40,426 nucleotides of DNA from Litorivicinus sp. (GCA_018402605.1 JAGYIK010000001.1:1-40426), one strand, 5' to 3'; positions 8,444 through 17,141 are shown, numbered from the stretch's first letter. Numbers and translations: made by a program. The notes: generated from the letters alone by a model not told the origin.

Positions 8444-8800
8444 GTGCAGATCCATGCCTCATCCTATGCCATCGCATGCATGGTTGTGGTGTTTGCGAGT
8501 TTAACTCTCCAGCATTATTACCCGTCGACGCTCGCGTATGGGCTCATCGCCTTGACCGCTGGCATGACGCTCGGGGTCTTTAGCCTGAAGCGTTTGTGGA
8601 GTGGTCTGCGTGGTGATTGGATTGGACTTTCGCTGATCGCACTCATCTTCATCCTGTGCGTGATACTCCCTGTCCTCAAATACGTGATGCAGTCTCCATC
8701 GTTATTTATTTCAGCGATGGTCTTTGGCGGTCTGATCATGGGCGTTTTAAATGCGCGGTTACCGGAAACAGTCGAGCGCCATCAAGCCTCTGATCTGTGA
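8444..8800 (+). CDS. Small integral membrane protein with four predicted TM segments, unknown
   Basis: This is a 118-residue, strongly hydrophobic protein. Four membrane segments can be seen at roughly residues 8-24, 29-48, 61-82 and 86-104, with short loops; KRLWSGLRGDW is the main positively charged loop. The start is taken as GTG at 8444, two bases after the stop of the 30-residue peptide; there is no separate strong ribosome-binding site, which fits translational coupling. The C-terminus is hydrophilic (NARLPETVERHQASDL). Its stop overlaps a GTG that may begin the glycerate kinase gene. I cannot assign it to a family or function. Confidence 0.65.
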   Translation: MQIHASSYAIACMVVVFASLTLQHYYPSTLAYGLIALTAGMTLGVFSLKRLWSGLRGDWIGLSLIALIFILCVILPVLKYVMQSPSLFISAMVFGGLIMGVLNARLPETVERHQASDL

Positions 8801-10036
8801 ACAGCAGAGACATCTGTGGTCGCGCGCCTTGAGGCTGCTGTTCAGGCAGCCAAAGCGATTGCCCGATTCCTCACCTAAAGGCATCGGGTTGCACCGATAT
8901 GGAAACGTCAGCTGTTGGTGGGCAAGGCGGCTTCAGCGCAGGCAACGGTTGCATCGCAGCATTCCACCCGACGCGAAGGGCTCCCATTGTGCCGAACGAA
9001 GGCAGATGCAACGCAAATGGCCTTCAGATCAGGCATTGCATCCAGTCCCGGATGCAGAAAGTCAGAATGCCGCATTGGCAGCCTTTGGCTTGCCGCTTCA
9101 AATGCTACTGGATTCGTTTGATTTGTCACTTCTGGTGGCGGCTCAGCACTGGCGTTCATGCCATTCCGGGGATGCCGTTTGATTTAAAACCGCAGACTAT
9201 CGTGCGCTGTTGGCATCCGCCGCGCCACGATTTGAACCTCACCACAGCGCAGCTAATTATCTTTGGTGAAGGGTGGGCGGTTTCCGCGTATGCGACCGAA
9301 GCGCAGATCATCAATTTGTTGCGTCAGATATTCCAGGTGATCATGTTGAATTTATTGCCCCGGGCCAACTGTGCCAGCCCATACCACGCAAGCTGATGCG
9401 ATCGCCGTTCTTGAGCGATATGAGATCCCGTTACTCGAGGACTTGATGCCTTGGTTGGTCGACCCGCAGTGGGCCACGCCAAGCCCAACAGATGCCTGTT
9501 TCGATCGGGTATCGACGACTATTGTGGCGGCTCCGTCTCAGTCCCTTTTGGCGGCAAAATCAATATTTGAAGCGGCTGGAATGGATTGTTGGATCTTGGG
9601 TGATGCCATTGAGGGTGATTCCGAGACAGTGGCTCGCGTTATGGCTGAGACGGCCCTGTGGCAACGTCGTCATGGACGGCTCGCTCGACCCTTGTGCTTG
9701 TTGTCAGGCGGTGAGACGACGGTTCGCGTTACCGGCACTGGTGTTGGTGGGCCAAATGCCCACTTTGCATTGACCTTGGTCGATGCGCTGCAGGCAGAGC
9801 CCGGAATCTCCGCAATTGTATGTGACACCGATGGTGTCGATGGTGCCGCTGAAATTGCCGGTGCCTTTGTCGATGCCGACACCTTAGCGCGTGCGAAGCA
9901 GGCTGGTTTGCAGGTTGAAGAGGCCTTGGTGCAGCAGGATGCGCACAGCTTCTTTCAGGCACTTGGCCAATCCGTGATTCCAGGTCCGACTGGAACCAAT
10001 GTCAACGATTTCCGCGCGATTCTGATAGAGCCTTAG
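8797..10036 (+). pseudogene. Glycerate 2-kinase (MOFRL family), N-terminal half frame-broken
   Basis: MOFRL/GckA-type kinases phosphorylate D-glycerate to 2-phosphoglycerate. The C-terminal half is open from about 9371 to 10036. It contains the MOFRL signatures LSGGETTVRVTG, GGPNAHFALTLVDAL, CDTDGVDGAAEIAGAFVD and GPTGTNVNDFR. Upstream, family sequence is spread over all frames: EAAVQAAKAIA near 8830, ALHPVPDAESQNAA near 9040, SGGGSALAFMP near 9130, and ASDIPGDHVEFIAPG near 9330. At least four indels are needed to restore a roughly 415-residue protein. The start is probably the GTG at 8797, overlapping the previous stop. The lesions are confined to 8810-9370, in contrast to the clean flanks, so sequence error is as likely as real inactivation. 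Confidence 0.85.
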
Positions 10037-10037
10037 C

Positions 10038-10976
10038 TTAGAGACTTTGTACAAACGCGATCGTCAGTGAGAGCGTGCCAATTCCTGCAACAGTCGAGAT
10101 GAAAATGCTTGTTGTGGCTGTTGCTAAGGGCACTTGGTAGCGGTGTGCAAACAGGTACAGGTTCATACCGGTTGGCATGGCAGCGAGTAATACGGCGACT
10201 GAGAGCCAGAGTGTGTCGAGCTGCAAAAAGCTCCCAAGCATGAATACGAGTGCAGGATGCACCATGTTTTTCAGTACAGTGATTAAGATCGCTGGCGCAA
10301 CAGAGCCACTGATGTGATAACTCGCAAGAGAGCTGCCCAGTACAAAGAGCGCGGCTGGCGTGATACTTGTGGCCGCCAAATTGAACATTTCGAGCACAAT
10401 GGGATGCAGTCCAATCCCGGTCATTTTCCACATAAAGCCGCATGCCAGTGCGACGATGAGTGGGTTTGAGAACAACCCCTTCATCACCTGTACAGGGAGC
10501 TTCGCGAGGCCCGCATCACGGCCTCGTGCCACCTCGATTGCGACAGTCACGACCGTGAATACGGTAATTCCATGGATCGAAATTAACAAAAAGAGCGGGA
10601 AAAGCGCGGCATCACCGAGTGCTCTAGGTATTAACGGAATCCCCAAAAGGACCGCGTTTGAAAACGATGCACCCAGACTGATGACCAGTGAGTCGACCAA
10701 TGGTCGATGCAAAATTTTCCATGCAAAGAGTAGCGCAATCAGGAACACCGTCCACAGTGGGCTGTAGTAGCTGAGAAAGAGGTCGGCTGTGGATGCCTTC
10801 GGTGGCTGCAGTTCGACGATTGCAGAGAAGAGAAGCATCGGAACCGCGACATCGAAGACATACTTAGTCAAACCCTCCCGATGGGAGGGTTGAAAGTAGC
10901 CTGCTCGGGTTGCGATAAAGCCGATAAGGCCAAGCGCAAGAATCGGAGCGAGGACCGCGAAAACGGTTTCGATCAT
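10038..10976 (-). CDS. AEC-family (auxin efflux carrier-like) permease
   Basis: This is a 312-residue inner-membrane protein with about ten hydrophobic segments arranged as two repeats, typical of AEC/BART-superfamily transporters. It begins MIETVFAVLAPILALGLIGF. It contains ISLGASFSNAVLLGIPLIPRALG, resembling the conserved N-x-x-x-x-G-x-P motif of the family, and ends with the second-repeat helix pair around AAMPTGMNLYLFAHRY. Its ATG overlaps the stop of the upstream binding-protein gene (ATGA). It therefore sits in the same TPP-riboswitch-controlled transcript and probably moves a thiamine precursor or related compound. AEC carriers are usually annotated as organic-acid or auxin permeases, so the substrate is inferred only from context. 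It converges on the glycerate kinase gene. Confidence 0.88.
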   Translation of the reverse strand: MIETVFAVLAPILALGLIGFIATRAGYFQPSHREGLTKYVFDVAVPMLLFSAIVELQPPKASTADLFLSYYSPLWTVFLIALLFAWKILHRPLVDSLVISLGASFSNAVLLGIPLIPRALGDAALFPLFLLISIHGITVFTVVTVAIEVARGRDAGLAKLPVQVMKGLFSNPLIVALACGFMWKMTGIGLHPIVLEMFNLAATSITPAALFVLGSSLASYHISGSVAPAILITVLKNMVHPALVFMLGSFLQLDTLWLSVAVLLAAMPTGMNLYLFAHRYQVPLATATTSIFISTVAGIGTLSLTIAFVQSL

Positions 10977-11932
10977 TTCGGGTGCAGATACAAGTAGCTT
11001 GAAGAGTCGGGCAGTGTACTGATTAAACCGCGTTTTTGCATGAATTCAGCGAAGCGATCCCATTGCTTGGCATCTGTTTCCCGTGTCTGTGTTGCCAGTT
11101 TTGGCAATGTGTCGATCCAAGCTGCTTGGTTCAGGGGGTTGTCTAGATCGAGTGGCTTAAATGCGACGAAATCGCGGTAGGTCCCGGCTGGATCGCCCAA
11201 AATCATCGCGGTGGCTTGATCAAGAATGTCGAGAAACCGCTGAATTTTCGGAGCGCTTGCGAGATCTGGATGAGCGACGAAGATGAGTTCTTCGTAATGC
11301 GGTACCCCGTGCTCTTCAGGAAGAAAAGCGCGTCCGGGTCTGCCATCAAGCTCCATTTGATTCAGTTCAAAGTTGCGGAATGCACCAATCACAGCGTCAA
11401 CTTGACCGCTGTACAGCGCGGGAGAGAGTGCAAAGTTCACATTCACGAGGTTGACGTCGGTCAAGGTGAGGTCGTGTGTTTCGAGCATTGCACCGAGTAC
11501 TGCATCTTCGAACCCGCCAACGGAAAAGCCGACAGTTTTGCCTCTCAGATCGGCGATCTGTTGGATGTCACTGTCTGCGAGAACTACGAGCGAATTGAGT
11601 GGGGAGTGCACAAGCGTCCCCACACGCACCAATGGTAATTGGTTCTCTAAATCAACCATGAGTGATGGCTGATAACTGACCGCTAAATCAGCACGCTTGG
11701 CGGCGGCAAGCTTTGGTGGCAGGGATGGATCGGCGGGCTCGACGAGGATGACCTCGAGTCCTGCGGCATCAAATAGGCCTCGAGTTTCAGCGACGATGAT
11801 GGGTGCGTGGTCTGGATTGATGAACCAGTCGAGAAGCACCGTGATTTTCTCAGCGCGAGCCGAGAATGCGAGAAGAGATAGTATAAGGCCAAGCAAAATG
11901 CGATGGCGGATATGAGTGCGCAAGGTGAACAT
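10973..11932 (-). CDS. THI5/NMT1-like periplasmic pyrimidine-precursor binding protein (ThiY-like)
   Basis: The product is a 319-residue solute-binding protein. A signal peptide ends near FSARA. It is followed by the family signature KITVLLDWFINPDHAPIIVA and ETRGLFDAAGLEVILVEPAD. ThiY/THI5 relatives bind hydroxymethylpyrimidine or formylaminopyrimidine for thiamine salvage and usually work with an ABC permease and ATPase (ThiXZ). Here neither is present. Instead the gene overlaps an AEC permease gene by four bases. A TPP riboswitch lies 68 bases upstream, which strongly supports a role in thiamine supply. The ATG at 11932 is chosen because it starts the signal peptide; an in-frame ATG 39 bases earlier adds only untypical sequence. 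No lipobox is seen. Confidence 0.88.
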   Translation of the reverse strand: MFTLRTHIRHRILLGLILSLLAFSARAEKITVLLDWFINPDHAPIIVAETRGLFDAAGLEVILVEPADPSLPPKLAAAKRADLAVSYQPSLMVDLENQLPLVRVGTLVHSPLNSLVVLADSDIQQIADLRGKTVGFSVGGFEDAVLGAMLETHDLTLTDVNLVNVNFALSPALYSGQVDAVIGAFRNFELNQMELDGRPGRAFLPEEHGVPHYEELIFVAHPDLASAPKIQRFLDILDQATAMILGDPAGTYRDFVAFKPLDLDNPLNQAAWIDTLPKLATQTRETDAKQWDRFAEFMQKRGLISTLPDSSSYLYLHPK

Positions 11933-11999
11933 GGGGATTGCTCCTGATTCCAGTAAATGGCAGGAGATCATCAGCCGGGATGCGGAATTGAAGATCTGG

Positions 12000-12066
12000 A
12001 CTCCCTACGCCGGTGTTAACCGGATCAGGTTCAAAGGGTACATCTCAGCCGAAGCGCCCCTGCCTT
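12000..12066 (-). promoter_or_regulatory. TPP riboswitch (THI element)
   Basis: Read on the minus strand, this stretch has the conserved THI-box blocks in order: GGGGCGC, CTGAGAT, ACCCTTTGAACCTGATC, then a CCGGTTAACACCGG hairpin and CGTAGGGA. These are the thiamine-pyrophosphate-binding helices. It lies upstream of the binding-protein/AEC permease pair and should reduce their expression when TPP is plentiful. A hairpin overlapping the ribosome-binding site is not obvious, so the control mechanism is not determined. Confidence 0.95.
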
Positions 12067-12142
12067 GAGCCTTAGTATATGCAGATCCACGACCTGCTGT
12101 CTCGAACATCCTGATTTTGCTAAACACACGGCACCGACTCTT

Positions 12143-12177
12143 CGGAGCTGTTGTGTTATTCAGTCACAACAACTCCG
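12143..12177 (-). terminator. Strong stem-loop after malate synthase G (possible terminator)
   Basis: CGGAGTTGTTGTG pairs with CACAACAGCTCCG (13 bp with one G-U) around an 8- to 9-base loop. It sits 18 bases past the glcB stop and upstream of the riboswitch. No U-run follows, so it may be a transcript-stabilising or weak termination hairpin. Confidence 0.5.
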
Positions 12178-12194
12178 GGGGCTGGTTCTTTACT

Positions 12195-14361
12195 TTAGTG
12201 CGCGGCCTTCAGTTCCAGGCGACGACGATGCAAAACAGGCTCTGTGTACCCATTGGGTTGCTCGACACCTTTTAGTACGAGGTCCATGGCCGCCTGAAAG
12301 GCAATCGATTGATCAAAGTTTGGCGCCATCGGACGGTACAGTGGATCACTCGCATTTTGCGTATCGACAACCTGTGCCATCCGCTGCATGGTCTCGGTGA
12401 CTTGCGCCACGGTTGTGATGCCATGGGTTAGCCAGTTGGCAATGTGTTGCGAACTGATACGCAAAGTGGCGCGATCTTCCATCAGCCCGATATTGTTGAT
12501 GTCCGGCACCTTTGAGCAACCGACGCCTTGATCGACCCAGCGTACAACGTAGCCGAGGATTCCTTGTGCGTTGTTGTCGAGCTCCGCTTGGATTTCTGCT
12601 GCGCTCCAGTTCGGGTTGGTGGCCACAGGGATCGTTAGAATCTCGTCCACTGAGTTACGGCGTTGTCCTTTCAGTTCATTTTGACGCGCGAACACGTCCA
12701 CCTGATGGTAGTGCAGTGCATGCAGGGTGGCCGCGGTGGGTGAAGGGACCCAGGCGGTATTGGCCCCAGATTTCGGGTGCTCAATTTTTTGTTCGATCAT
12801 GGCGGCCATAAGATCTGGCATGGCCCACATGCCTTTACCGATTTGTGCACGTCCTTGCAGGCCGCACTCAAGGCCAATATCGACGTTCCAGTTTTCGTAG
12901 GCTGCAATCCATGCAGCTTGCTTCATATCGCCTTTTCGGATCATTGGGCCCGCTTGCATGGAGGTATGTATTTCGTCGCCCGTTCTAATTCAAGAATCCT
13001 GTATTGATGAAGACCCGTGAGCTGGCTGCGGCGATACAGGCTTTGAGGTTGACCGAGGTGCGACGCTCTTCGTCCATGATGCCCATTTTCAGGGTAAAGC
13101 GTGGCAAGCCAAGAAGATCTTCGACTTCACCGAACAGGCGGTTGGCAAACGCAACCTCCTCGGGGCCGTGCATTTTAGGCTTCACAATGTAAACGCTACC
13201 CGTCCGTGAGTTCTGATTTTCGGAACGATTCCGGTCGTGGATTGCCATGAGACTGGTAAAGATGCCGTCCATGATCCCTTCGGGTACTTCATTCCCATCC
13301 TGATCGAGGATTGCGGGGTTAGTCATTAAGTGCCCAACGTTGCGCACGAACATGAGTGCACGTCCCGGTAATGTCACCGTGTCGACGCCGTTGGCGGCTG
13401 TGTATTTCCGATCGGGATTCAACGTGCGGGTAAATTGTTTCCCGCCTTTTTCCACAGTCTCACTCAAGGAGCCGTTCATCAGCCCCATCCAGTTCCGGTA
13501 GACCAGTACTTTGTCAGTCGCATCCACCGCCGCTACCGAGTCTTCGCAGTCCATGATGGTTGTGAGCGCCGATTCCATGAGGATGTCTTTGATACCCGCT
13601 GGATCGGCTTTACCAATCTCGCTTGACGTATCGATTTGGAGCTCAAAGTGCAGGCCATGGTGTTGAATCACAACCGCACTCGGTGCAATTGCATCGCCGA
13701 GGTAGCCGACCAGTTGTTCGGGCGATTGGAGTACTGTTTCGCCACCCTGGGTCTTGATCACCAGTTGGCCATTCTGAATGTGATAGCCGGTCGCATCTCG
13801 GTGGCTTCCTGCTGCTAGGGGTGCGGCCTGATCGAGGAATGCCTTTGCAAATGCAATGACCTTTTGCCCGCGGATTGGGTTGTAGGCGCTTCCCGCTTCA
13901 GCCCCATCTTCGTCACTAATGGCATCGGTTCCGTACAGCGCATTGTAGAGACTGCCCCAACGCGCGTTTGCAGCGTTTAAGGCGTAGCGGGCGTTCATCA
14001 CAGGCACGACTAGTTGCGGACCGGCAGTGGTCGCGACCTCAGCATCCACTTGGGTGGTGGTGATCTGCACGTTCTGTGGTTCAGGCAACAGATATCCGAT
14101 CTCCTCGAGGAACGCTTTATACGCATCGAAGTTGAAGGCGTCGCCACGATGCGCTTGGTGATACGCATCGATTTTCTCTTGCAGCGCGTCGCGCTTGGCG
14201 AGCAACTCGCGATTGACAGGAGTGAGTCGGTGAATCAGTTGGTCGACGCCATCCCAAAACGCCATGGCTTCAATACCCGTGCCTGGCAATGCTTCATCTG
14301 TGATGAATCGATAGAGTTCGGATGCAACCTGAATGTTGCCGCATTGGATACGGTCAGTCAT
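12195..14361 (-). CDS. glcB: Malate synthase G, with a single-base frameshift
   Basis: GlcB condenses glyoxylate with acetyl-CoA to malate in the cytosol (glyoxylate/glycolate utilisation). The corrected product is about 721 residues, matching the family's 723. The N-terminal 458 residues run open from the ATG at 14361 to a TAG at 12985. The remaining 260 continue in the next frame. Removing one T near 12985 restores FLNRTGDEIHTSMQ. Visible motifs are MDCEDSVAAVDATDK, GSVYIVKPKMHGPEE with the catalytic arginine region, KMGIMDEERRTSVNL, LQGRAQIGKGMWAMPD, and GCSKVPDINNIGLMEDRATL, which holds the catalytic aspartate. An in-frame ATG 57 bases upstream of 14361 is untypical. The single indel in otherwise perfect sequence suggests an error or a very recent mutation. 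Confidence 0.93.
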
Positions 14362-14738
14362 GGCCGTTGTCTCCTTTGTTTGAATCGAGAATGGGATGAG
14401 TATAAAGCACCGAACCACAGGAAATGGAATTAGTTTTCATTTTTTCAAGTGGGCTCGTTGATGTGGTTACCTTTTTAAGAATTCGCTTTTCAATCGCATC
14501 GGACCTGGCTCTACCGTACTTTACATATCGTGGTCATCTTCAGGAGCGAAACGAGTATTTTCGACTGTGGTGTCGACTTTCAAAACGATCGAGCCGCCTC
14601 TCAGTAAGGGTCTTTTTACCGATGCATTGGGCGCAAAATTGCGTCTTGTGGGTCCTTCCTTGAAAGGAGGCAAAAACGAATTCTGTCTCCGAATCAAAAC
14701 ATCGATGGCATCAGAGGATTGGCAAGGAGTCGTTCTGG
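14362..14738. other. 377-base intergenic stretch with possible broken reading frame
   Basis: No recognisable gene lies here. The segment next to glcB should hold that gene's promoter. On the plus strand, a frame beginning with an ATG at 14424 reads ALPYFTYRGHLQERNEYFRL. Near 14567 another frame looks coding-like (PPLSKGLFTDALGAKLRLVG) and runs to a TAA at 14761, overlapping the end of the acetyltransferase gene by 23 bases. Together they could be one frameshifted gene of about 110 codons, but I recognise no family and the signal is weak. Confidence 0.25.
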
Positions 14739-15284
14739 TTACCAGAGTTGTGGATCCTTAAAAGCCGAGACGCAGCGACAGGGTCCAGTCCATGGGCCAA
14801 TACTACCCTTGTTCAGATGGTGTCCCAGCCATCCCTCTGGGTACCGCAGTGGGAAAGGTGCTGGCACGTCTGTTTCACTGATTGCCCGGAATCCAACGCG
14901 ACCATAAAACGCAGGATCTCCGTAAGTTAGAACGATTTCTGCACCGTGGTCATTTTGCATTGATTCGAGCGCGGATCGGATCATTGCTTGGCCAATCCCT
15001 TTGCCTTGATGTGCGGTCGCAACCGCGACCGGCGCGAGCAACCATACGCTACTGGGATTCGCGGAAAACAGCAGCTTTGAGAAGACGCAGGCGCCTATCG
15101 CATGATCGCCATCGCTTAAACCAAAACTGAATACGTTGACCTCGTCATCCGACATCTCAAGGAGCAGCGAGCGAACCAAGTCACCGATGGCGCGTCCCTC
15201 ATCAGCGCCCTCACTGTCATGAAAGGTATCGTTGAACATTTGGATTAGTTGGTCACTTGTAGTGATGATCTGATGACATTTCAT
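14739..15284 (-). CDS. GNAT-family N-acetyltransferase (YhbS-like)
   Basis: This is a 181-residue GCN5-related acetyltransferase that would transfer an acetyl group from acetyl-CoA to an unknown amine. The acetyl-CoA-binding motif A is clear (LAPVAVATAHQGKGIGQAMI, with the Q/R-x-x-G-x-G/A signature as QGKGIG). It is followed by VLTYGDPAFYGRVGFRAI, the motif-B region typical of the COG3153 group, and PEGWLGHHL. The N-terminal NDTFHDSEGADEGRAIGDLV also fits that group. The ATG at 15284 is preferred; an upstream in-frame start adds 34 low-complexity residues that overlap the ssrA terminator region. The substrate cannot be predicted. Confidence 0.85.
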   Translation of the reverse strand: MKCHQIITTSDQLIQMFNDTFHDSEGADEGRAIGDLVRSLLLEMSDDEVNVFSFGLSDGDHAIGACVFSKLLFSANPSSVWLLAPVAVATAHQGKGIGQAMIRSALESMQNDHGAEIVLTYGDPAFYGRVGFRAISETDVPAPFPLRYPEGWLGHHLNKGSIGPWTGPCRCVSAFKDPQLW

Positions 15285-15376
15285 TGAAGTTGCCGAAGTG
15301 GAAGATCGACACGTCAGGATACGGGAATGTGCGTGTTGCTGCAGTTGGTGCCGAGTTGACCGAAGTATTAAAGGAT

Positions 15377-15403
15377 AAACCCCCAACCAACGGTTGGAGG
15401 TTT
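15377..15403 (-). terminator. Terminator of ssrA
   Basis: On the minus strand, AAACCTCCAACC and GGTTGGGGGTTT form a stem with a three-base loop and one G-U. It lies five bases past the tmRNA CCA end. Confidence 0.8.
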
Positions 15404-15408
15404 GTGAT

Positions 15409-15768
15409 TGGTGGAGACGGCGGGATTTGAACCCGCGTCCGTCAGTCCTCTGCCAAACGCTCTACATGCTTAGTCGCGTTTTTGAATTTAGGTCAGGGTC
15501 TCCCAACGCACAGGGATTTCCGTTCCGAGTTCAGTTTGAAATTTAGCTCCTCCACCCTGAACACAGCTTCGAAGCGAGTCTCTGTTTCGAACCCTGTTTG
15601 CAACGACCAGAGACGATCCCCGCACAGGGTCTAGCTTATGCTGCTAGAGCGTAGTTTTCGTCGTTGGCAGTTATAGCTAACGAGCCCACAGTTGGGTTTA
15701 CGAACACTGTAGAACTGCTCGGCATGCACATTTGGTTTTGTAACCGGCGTCGAATCCGTATCGTCCCC
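15409..15768 (-). ncRNA. ssrA: Transfer-messenger RNA (tmRNA)
   Basis: tmRNA rescues stalled ribosomes and adds a degradation tag with SmpB. The 5' end is GGGGACGATACGGATTCGAC. The 3' end contains the T-arm GCGGGTTCAAATCCCGC and ends in CTCCACCA, so this is a standard one-piece tmRNA of 360 nt. The tag frame at 15668-15636 encodes ANDENYALAA followed by TAA, close to the E. coli tag ANDENYALAA-type sequence. A sigma-70 promoter lies directly upstream, a terminator directly downstream, and smpB ends 55 bases upstream on the same strand. The molecule looks complete and undamaged. Confidence 0.97.
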
Positions 15769-15776
15769 GAAACACT

Positions 15777-15805
15777 AGTATCGGCCTGAACAGCAAATTT
15801 CTCAA
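15777..15805 (-). promoter_or_regulatory. Sigma-70 promoter of ssrA
   Basis: On the minus strand TTGAGA (15805-15800) and GATACT (15782-15777) are 17 bases apart. The -10 ends about eight bases before the tmRNA 5' end, exactly where a start site is expected. Confidence 0.65.
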
Positions 15806-15823
15806 TGATTACTCGCGAAAGAT

Positions 15824-16300
15824 TCAACGCACATTGTGTCGGACAGCACGTTGTTTCTCGATATTCCATTCTCGATCGCGAATAGTGTCTCGCTTATCAT
15901 GTTGTTTCTTGCCACGGGCGAGACCGATTTTAATTTTGACGTATGGGCCTATCCAATACATATCCAGCGGGATGCATGCATGGCCTTTCTGACTCAATGC
16001 GCCATGGATTGTGGCTAACTCTTTCTTGTGGAGGAGGAGTTTTCGACTGCGCGTGGGGTCGGCAATGACATGAGTCGATGCAGACTCGAGCGGTGTAATT
16101 TGCGCATTCAGCAGGTAGGCTTCCCCTTTTCGGATAATGACATACGTATCGGTGAGGTTCGCTTTGCCTGCGCGAATCGACTTCACTTCCCAGCCGTGCA
16201 GTTGCAAACCGGCTTCAAAGGTTTCGTCGATATGGTAATCAAACCGTGCCCGTTTATTGGTGGCGATCTGATTTGAGGGTGCTTGAGGTTTTTTGGCCAT
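15824..16300 (-). CDS. smpB: SsrA-binding protein SmpB
   Basis: SmpB binds the tRNA-like part of tmRNA and is required for trans-translation. The 158-residue product matches the family length. It has NKRARFDYHIDETFEAGLQL, GWEVKSIRAGKANLTDTYV, EAYLLNAQITPL, RSRKLLLHKKEL, KIKIGLARGKKQHDKRDTI and the basic C-terminal tail. The ATG at 16300 gives the usual MAKK-type start; longer in-frame extension upstream is not family-like. The gene lies directly upstream of ssrA on the same strand and is divergent from ratA, 54 bases away. Confidence 0.96.
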   Translation of the reverse strand: MAKKPQAPSNQIATNKRARFDYHIDETFEAGLQLHGWEVKSIRAGKANLTDTYVIIRKGEAYLLNAQITPLESASTHVIADPTRSRKLLLHKKELATIHGALSQKGHACIPLDMYWIGPYVKIKIGLARGKKQHDKRDTIRDREWNIEKQRAVRHNVR

Positions 16301-16354
16301 GGCGCGCGACTTTACGTATATTTCCCGATTCGTCAAATGACGTGTGAGGATTGA

Positions 16355-16801
16355 ATGCCCAAGATTACGCGTACAGCGCTTGTTTCGCACACACCTGAGC
16401 ACATGTTTGAGCTCGTGAATGACTTTGCCAGTTACCCTGAATTCCTGCCATGGTGCGGCGGGGCAAGGGTCTTGTCTGCCACAGAGACAGAAATTATCGG
16501 CGAACTCAGTATCCAAAAAGGCAGTATTCGGCAAAATTTTGCAACGCGAAATACGCTGACACCGCCCAATCGGATCGATTTGTCGTTGGTCAGTGGTCCA
16601 TTTCGATCACTTTCTGGGAGTTGGCAATTCGAGCCGGTTGGCCATTCGGGATGTCGTGTCACGCTCGAGTTGGAGTTTGAGTTCTCGGGCCGCCTGATTG
16701 CGATGGCCATTGGTGCTGTATTCTCGCAAATCGCCGGTAGCCTTGTGGATGCATTCTGCGAACGTGCAGACCGTCTGTATGCCCAATCGAATGCGCGTTG
16801 A
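16355..16801 (+). CDS. ratA: RatA-family START-like protein (ubiquinone-binding/toxin family)
   Basis: This is a 148-residue polyketide-cyclase/START-fold protein of the RatA/CoQ10-like group. E. coli RatA has been described as a ribosome-association toxin, while homologues act in ubiquinone handling; which applies here is open. The sequence is clear: MPKITRTALVSHTPEHMFEL, VNDFASYPEFLPWCGGARVL, LVSGPFRSLSGSWQF and EFEFSGRLIAMAIGAVF. It is the first gene of the ratA-ratB pair, divergent from smpB, the standard gammaproteobacterial order. Its TGA overlaps the ratB start by 11 bases. Confidence 0.93.
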   Translation: MPKITRTALVSHTPEHMFELVNDFASYPEFLPWCGGARVLSATETEIIGELSIQKGSIRQNFATRNTLTPPNRIDLSLVSGPFRSLSGSWQFEPVGHSGCRVTLELEFEFSGRLIAMAIGAVFSQIAGSLVDAFCERADRLYAQSNAR

Positions 16802-17092
16802 AGTCGCTTATGCCACTCCAGAGCGGCAGCGCGTGGTGTCGCTTGAAGTACCCGATGGCACAACCGTTTACGAGGCTGCTGCACTCTCAGGTTTGACGGG
16901 TGAGTTTCCAGAAATTGACCTGACACGACTCCGATGGGCGTCTTTGGTGAGCGGCGTTAAAACGGCCACCACCACCGTGTTGCATCCCGGGGATCGGGTT
17001 GAGCTGTATCGCCCACTGATTGCGGATCCGAAGGCAAATCGACGCCTCGGGCTGAGCTTCAGAAGACCCCTCGCTCCCCCCAAATTAAATAA
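16791..17092 (+). pseudogene. ratB: RatB/RnfH-like protein, frame-disturbed
   Basis: RatB (RnfH family) is a small ubiquitin-fold protein of unknown exact role encoded next to ratA. The N-terminal half is in frame: MRVEVAYATPERQRVVSLEV, PDGTTVYEAAALSG and FPEIDLTRL. At about 16930 the family sequence GVFGE appears in another frame, and by about 16965 the original frame returns with VLHPGDRVELYRPLIADPKA. The two indels therefore cancel. The C-terminus is uncertain; a shift near 17035 would give a stop at 17092 and a length near 100 residues, which is normal. This marks the left edge of a 5-kb block full of such lesions. Confidence 0.8.
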
Positions 17093-17141
17093 GGGTGAAA
17101 ACCAGGCCGCCATCATCTCTCGCGGGAGCAAGTATCTACCT

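Noticed and set aside
12143..12177. Hairpin as part of the riboswitch
   Set aside because: It lies upstream of the riboswitch on the minus strand and beyond its conserved P1 stem; it better fits the 3' end of glcB.
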